NCBI GenBank assembly: GCA_951799445.1
Contig: OX637295.1
Location: 8,432,001 to 8,496,000, forward strand
Length of the DNA stretch: 64,000 nt
Direction: 5' to 3'
Source: Pseudisothecium myosuroides
Lineage: Eukaryota; Streptophyta; Bryopsida; Hypnales; Lembophyllaceae
In this document: positions 59,345 through 64,000 of the stretch, piece by piece
Numbering within the stretch: position 1 is the stretch's first letter
Layout of the letters: every line of letters begins with the position of its first letter
Position numbers and translations under genes: made by a program
Notes under the pieces: model-generated
What the model was told of the DNA's origin: nothing
Seen by the model: only the letters and a program-made list of their open reading frames with translations
Databases searched by the model: none

Positions 59345-62300
59345 TTATTCGAACGAGATTACGGGTGGTTCCCATAATATGTGACTCTGAACTTTGAGTT
59401 TTGTGACTTGAGAAAGGAGTGAAGTCCTAATAACCTGTTTTCTTGCACGCTCCGGGCTCTCTCGCATGGCAGCCACACTTCTTTGAGACCTTGCCGGGGA
59501 GAGGATGTGAAGAGGAGTCGAGTCACGGCCAGGTGAGGAAGCTGCAGACACGGTGCCCTTCACCAGCAGAGTTTGCAGCCATTTGTCCAAATTGGACGTG
59601 CCAGTTTGTGTCACTGGCTCATCACTGTCGGTGTCAGGATTGGGACTCTGTTTTCTGACACCTGTTCTCCGCATGTTTTCCAGATGAGTCGTCAATACCT
59701 GCAATCTCATTTCCTTCCGTTTTAGCACATCAAACTTGGGTTTCAATGCAGCAAAGATCACGTTATCTGGATATTGTATGCAAAAGTTATGAGGGTTCAA
59801 AGTCTTTCTGCAACTTAAAACAGGCAGTAAATCAAATGTTCAAGTGATGTTTAGGACTTACGGATTTAGAAAGTACACACATAGAATGAATTTCCTTGAA
59901 AGCAAAGTAGCTTGGAAATGAACTCAACCTGCTCCAGAAGTTCATCCACATGGGCTTGTATGGACTGCCCCTTGGCTTCTGGCGTGGGAATCTGGAAGCG
60001 GATGTGTTGCAGAAGCTCATCTAAGTAGGCTTGCTTGTACTTGTTGGCCCCTATATCCTTGCTTTCAAACTTGGTGGTGCTCTCTGAGATGACATCTTTC
60101 TGCACTTCTCGTTTGGAATCCGACCTCGAGGTTTCGCCTGCACTGGGGATGGGAGTTTCCGGAGTTCCACAATCCTTCTCACCTGCACAGGTCAGTGATT
60201 TAAAAACACACAAAAATTCTTCCTCACTCGTCAATACAAAACATGCAAAAAAGAATTTAACCCCGAAGCACTCAACCATCCACTGGGTGGATGGTTGAAT
60301 GTTGTGAAATGTGAACTTACAATTAATATTCACTGCAGAAAGCTTCAAGAAAATTATGTAACAGACAGACCATTGGAAAGAAGAAGGAATGCTCGACATG
60401 AATGAATTCATGATATAGATATGTCAGAGGAGTCCAATTGTTTATAATAAAATTTAAGAAGTAATATTTTACTATCTGGAGATATCTGGAGCACTTCGCC
60501 GCTAAAAATTAATCAAGTACGTTCGTCCAATCCAATCCAATTAGTGCGAGTGTTTGGATAGCGTGCGGTTCGTTTAAAAGATTTTACATACCATATGGTA
60601 CGTAAATCTTTAAGAGGCGTGATTTCTGAAAACATGATCGAGTTAAGGTTCTTAGTGAGAAATCACTACGTCACTCACCTGGTTTCGAGTTCCGAATGCA
60701 AAAATCTCGCAACCCAGATTTAGATTCGTCACGGAACTTGGACAACTCACTGACCACTTGGTTGTCATCACTGTTGTTGCAGGTGGTGTCTTGGGAGATG
60801 TGAAGGGGGGGGCTCATTTCGTCGTCGGCGAAGTCACTGTCGCTGGAGCTTTCTGGCAAGTAATTAAGTCACTTATATGCAGGACATTGACATGCGATTC
60901 TTGCAAATGAAATTTATTATAAGGTAAGCCATCCTATGTGTGCCACAATTCGAGTGAGCTTGATAATATTGGTGCCACTTTCTATCACAAGTGTCCGTTT
61001 CAAGTTTGAGGTACATACTGACATGTAGGAGTCACAACTGAATTGGATATAGATGGCTTACCTTACAATATTCGAGGTGATCTTACGAATTTTGTTCAGA
61101 TAGATAGTGCTTACAGTATATATAAATGTTGCGGGAGTCTCTCATTCTCTTGGCTCTAGATTTGGACTTCAGAGTACACTAAAACTTTTTAATCTAACCT
61201 TGCATACAAGTACACCCTGGCTGCGATATAATTGGGTTCATGCTTTGCTTTCAAGATTGTGACCCAAGCATCCCTCTGAAGCAGATTCAAACTATTGGAC
61301 TCGTAATATGATTGTATCCCTAGCATTCAAATTAAGGGGGTCAGATTGTACCTGGAGTTTCACTGTCCGCATCATACTGTTGTAAATTGGCAGTTTCCTC
61401 ACCACTCCTAGCTCTTGTTCTGGGTTGTTGCATATACTCTGCAGATGAAATGGAACATGAAGGCTTAGCATTACATTGGTACCTTCCTGTCCATTGCTTC
61501 TTTTGTACATTATCTTCGACCTGTTTGCAACTGGAATAACAAACCATATTCAACAAATCGGGACATTGACGGTTCTTGTGGTCCACAACCACAATTGGAG
61601 CTTCGAAATGACTTGGAATCAGTTTCCCAATTTATTGAACATGGTGTTACCTCTTGAAACCGCACTTTCGTCGTTGGTTCAATGGTTTATGTACCTTTGA
61701 TGGCATGGCGAACGAGGGCCTTTCGTTGATGCTCACGTTGAAGAATGAGAGCCTCGTCTTCATCATGGCTTAATGCAGACAACACATTATCGTCGTCGTC
61801 CTCGTCGTCGTCCTCCTCATTGATGTTGTTTGCTTCCATGGTGCGGAGCGAGACACAGCTACTGACATCCACAAGATCCCGCCCCTTCGTCACTGCCTTC
61901 TTGAGGCGTGTCGGGCTTGCACCTTTTCTACCGGTGTTGCCGGCTGCGGCTGCGGCTGCCAGTTTTTCTTGTGCGGAGTGTCGCTGCAAAAGCTCACTCT
62001 CCATGGCTTCACACAGGGATTTCTCGCTGTCGAGTCGGGCAATGAGCACATTGCATGCTTCTTGGGTTAACAGCGCCTGCTCCTTGTATGTCATGGCCCT
62101 ACAATGATAACAAGATTACCAATAACATAACACTCTTGAGTAGTGTTGAGTTTGCACCTTTTGTAATATAGTATAATTATAAAATCATAAAGAGTATAAA
62201 TAAGAATTTATTTGTCACTCACAAACCTGACTTGTATTAATTCCAAGACTACACAATTTAAGATCCATGAATGTTGACACATCACTCCCGATTGTCAATT

Positions 62301-63898
62301 TTGTTAAATTGACGGAATTTCACGATTTGGGCAATTTTTAGGGCGTGCAACCTAAAATGTAAATCTAAGCAAGCCATAGTTTCATGTCACAGCACAATCA
62401 TGTCAATTTTAAGGCCTCGTTGATAGTTAGCTTGCCAAAATTTATTAGATTCCTGGATGAATAGATGCATTCTTCGTTTCCACAATAACCTCAAAAGTCA
62501 TTGATTGGACCTTTTTTCTGTCCTCCACAGTGTTTCAAGAGTAATGAAATTGACAATCCTTGACTTTATTTTTCTAGTGTCTGCGCAGACCAGGGAAATG
62601 ACCAACCGAGGGCGTGAAGAGGATGCGTACTGGGACATGGAATCCTGCAGCACTTGTTCTAGGCAAGGTGACTAGGGGCATTCTTCGTTTCCACGGTGAC
62701 CCGGAGAGTCATTCCACAAACATTTTCTGTCCTCCCCGGTGGTTCAAGGTTACTGGAATTGACACGATTTAAACTTCATTTCACTAGTGAAAAACTTGGT
62801 CGGCGCAGACGACGGAAATCACCAAGCAAGCGAGGGAGGGTGTAAGGAGGATGCATACTGGTGCATGGTGTCCCGCAGCACTCGTTCTAGGCAGAGCCTG
62901 TACGAGGCCTGGCTCTCGGCCAACTTGCGATGCTTCTCCACTCGGTGCTTGCGCTTCTTGAGCAAGCTCTCCAACTGCAGAGCCTTCGCTCTGTCTTTCT
63001 CATTCTCAAGCTTCAGCTTCATCACCGTGTCCTCCAACTGGGTGAGCTCCTCCTCCCTCTCCCTTCTTTCTTCTTCTCGCCCTATTTTCACTCGGAGCTC
63101 CTGGCAGAATCGAACACTACATTAATTAATTACATACCAGATCATTCCTTTTCTCCGTGGAGTACACATATGGGTTTCTCAAATACACCCCAATCTTACG
63201 ACAAGATTGAATGAGAACAAAACAAAGCAATTGTGGGTGAAATCATGAAACACTTGTACTGTTTGTACTGTTTTGTGCACTAGGGACGACCTTGTACTGT
63301 CTTGTATAACTTGTTGAAACAGGTCACTATATCACTGAAACACTTGTATTTTTGTGGATTAGTGCGTCGAATATTACCTTCTGAAGGGCCGTTGTAGCTG
63401 CAGACTGACGTCCCCCCACGTCACTACGGCTGGTGCTTGTTGAAGAAGTACCATTGTTCCGAGTGACCCCTCTCATTGACCGGAACTGCAGGAATTATTA
63501 CAAATGAGCTGAAATTATTTGATAGACTTGAAATGGTAAGCTATTGATTAGCCTCTTCAATATTGTCGTGATCTCAATGAGGCTTTTATAATCTACACTT
63601 GACAGACAACCATTCAAGAGGAGGAGCTAGAGTATTCCATGTGCAAACATTCTCATCTTTTCCACTTTTATTTTATCACTTAATTTTCCATGATCATAGA
63701 ATTCTCATTGAGATTATACTAGGGAACTCAAATTTATACTCGGAACTCATACCTTCTCCTTTATCTGAACCGCAGATCGATTGGCAAGAGCAGAATCATC
63801 AGCTTTGATTTCATTCCAGCTGCCAGCTCCGAACTTCCGAACCCCGTTCTTGACAGCCTCCTCTTCTTCCACAGTCCAATGTCGTTTGGATGAAGTTT
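59345..63898 (-). CDS. Telobox-like Myb protein with coiled coil, 5' end outside the window
   Basis: Read on the minus strand, eight in-phase exons can be joined: 63898-63753, 63485-63378, 63100-62859, 62098-61695, 61438-61352, 60852-60679, 60182-59879 (donor provisional) and 59807-59345, about 640 codons. The first visible exon encodes one Myb/SANT repeat, HWTVEEEEAVKNGVRKFGAG, ending NRSAVQIKEKFRSM, which occupies the place of the telobox VDLKDKWRN of plant telomere-repeat-binding Mybs. A Ser/Thr linker follows, then a long Glu/Lys/Arg coiled coil (exons 3-4), an Ala run and an Asp/Glu-rich acidic stretch (DDDEDDDD), and a Ser/Asp-rich C-terminal half. It is probably a nuclear DNA-binding protein; the target is unknown because telobox residues differ. 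Earlier exons lie beyond 64000. Confidence 0.75.
60272..60298. repeat. Perfect short palindrome in a Myb-gene intron
   Basis: TCAACCATCCA and its exact reverse complement are separated by five bases (CTGGG), an 11-bp hairpin stem. It sits next to TTAACCCCGAAGC (about 60257), which resembles a piggyBac terminus. No matching other end was found. Confidence 0.6.
62468..62895. repeat. 210-bp direct tandem duplication spanning an exon end
   Basis: GCATTCTTCGTTTCCAC starts at 62468 and again at 62678. The following about 200 bp correspond throughout (TCTGTCCTCC, TCTGCGCAGAC / TCGGCGCAGACG, GAGGATGC, GCAGCACT(T/C)GTTCTAGGCA). The right copy includes the last about 36 bp of the third visible Myb-gene exon and its donor site; the left copy is a diverged, presumably unused duplicate in the intron. 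Confidence 0.8.
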
Positions 63899-64000
63899 CT
63901 GAAGTAAACCAAACAGTAAATGAGATGCATTCATGAGATCGACTGGTTTATCCTACATTGAAAGAAATGAAATGAAATTGGAAAAGCAAGTGCAAAAGCT

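Noticed and set aside
1..64000. CRISPR arrays, bacterial operons, riboswitches, tRNA or rRNA genes
   Set aside because: No regularly spaced short repeats, no Shine-Dalgarno-led gene clusters, and no tRNA or rRNA cloverleaf or conserved core was recognised; the window is eukaryotic nuclear DNA.

Overview
The window is nuclear DNA of a land plant. It is AT-rich and gene-poor, with spliced genes (GT/AG introns in NOT3), a Ty1/copia element primed by an initiator-tRNA-Met-type site, a plant A20/AN1 zinc-finger (SAP) gene and a telobox-like Myb gene. A microbial-type terpene synthase (MTPSL type) at 21.4-22.5 kb points to a non-seed plant (bryophyte, lycophyte or fern), because seed plants are not known to carry that class. 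The species cannot be named from the sequence alone.

Layout. 0-20 kb is almost entirely transposon sequence: a decayed but near-complete piggyBac element with TTAA ends (3.3-9.1 kb), two AT-rich tandem arrays (9.1-10.6 kb), several non-autonomous relatives of the piggyBac element, and TIR elements with recognisable target duplications. At 21.4-22.5 kb lies the terpene synthase, broken by one TGA. At 22.9-27.9 kb lies a complete but degenerate copia element with 168/169-bp LTRs. At 29.3-30.1 kb there is a GC-rich intronless gene of unknown function. At 33-45 kb there are more nested elements (CACTA-type foldbacks, piggyBac-type non-autonomous elements, TA-flanked TIR elements) and a SAP gene broken by one TGA (37.5-37.9 kb).

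The best-supported gene is NOT3/CNOT3 (46974-55964, plus strand). Nineteen exons could be placed, all in phase, encoding 956 residues from the N-terminal NOT3 coiled coil to the C-terminal NOT box. At the right edge, on the minus strand, lies most of a second spliced gene with a telobox-like Myb domain followed by coiled coil (59345 to beyond 63898). Its 5' end is outside the window.

The genes do not form a pathway. NOT3 is a core subunit of the CCR4-NOT deadenylase, the Myb-like gene is a probable nuclear DNA-binding protein, and the terpene synthase belonged to specialised metabolism. The most unusual content is the piggyBac family. It consists of a recognisable transposase source element plus several derivatives sharing its 3' tail, one of which (38.2-39.8 kb) carries a GC-rich insert. 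A recurring theme is loss of function by single TGA stops where an Arg CGA codon fits, in three unrelated reading frames, as expected from deamination of methylated CpG.
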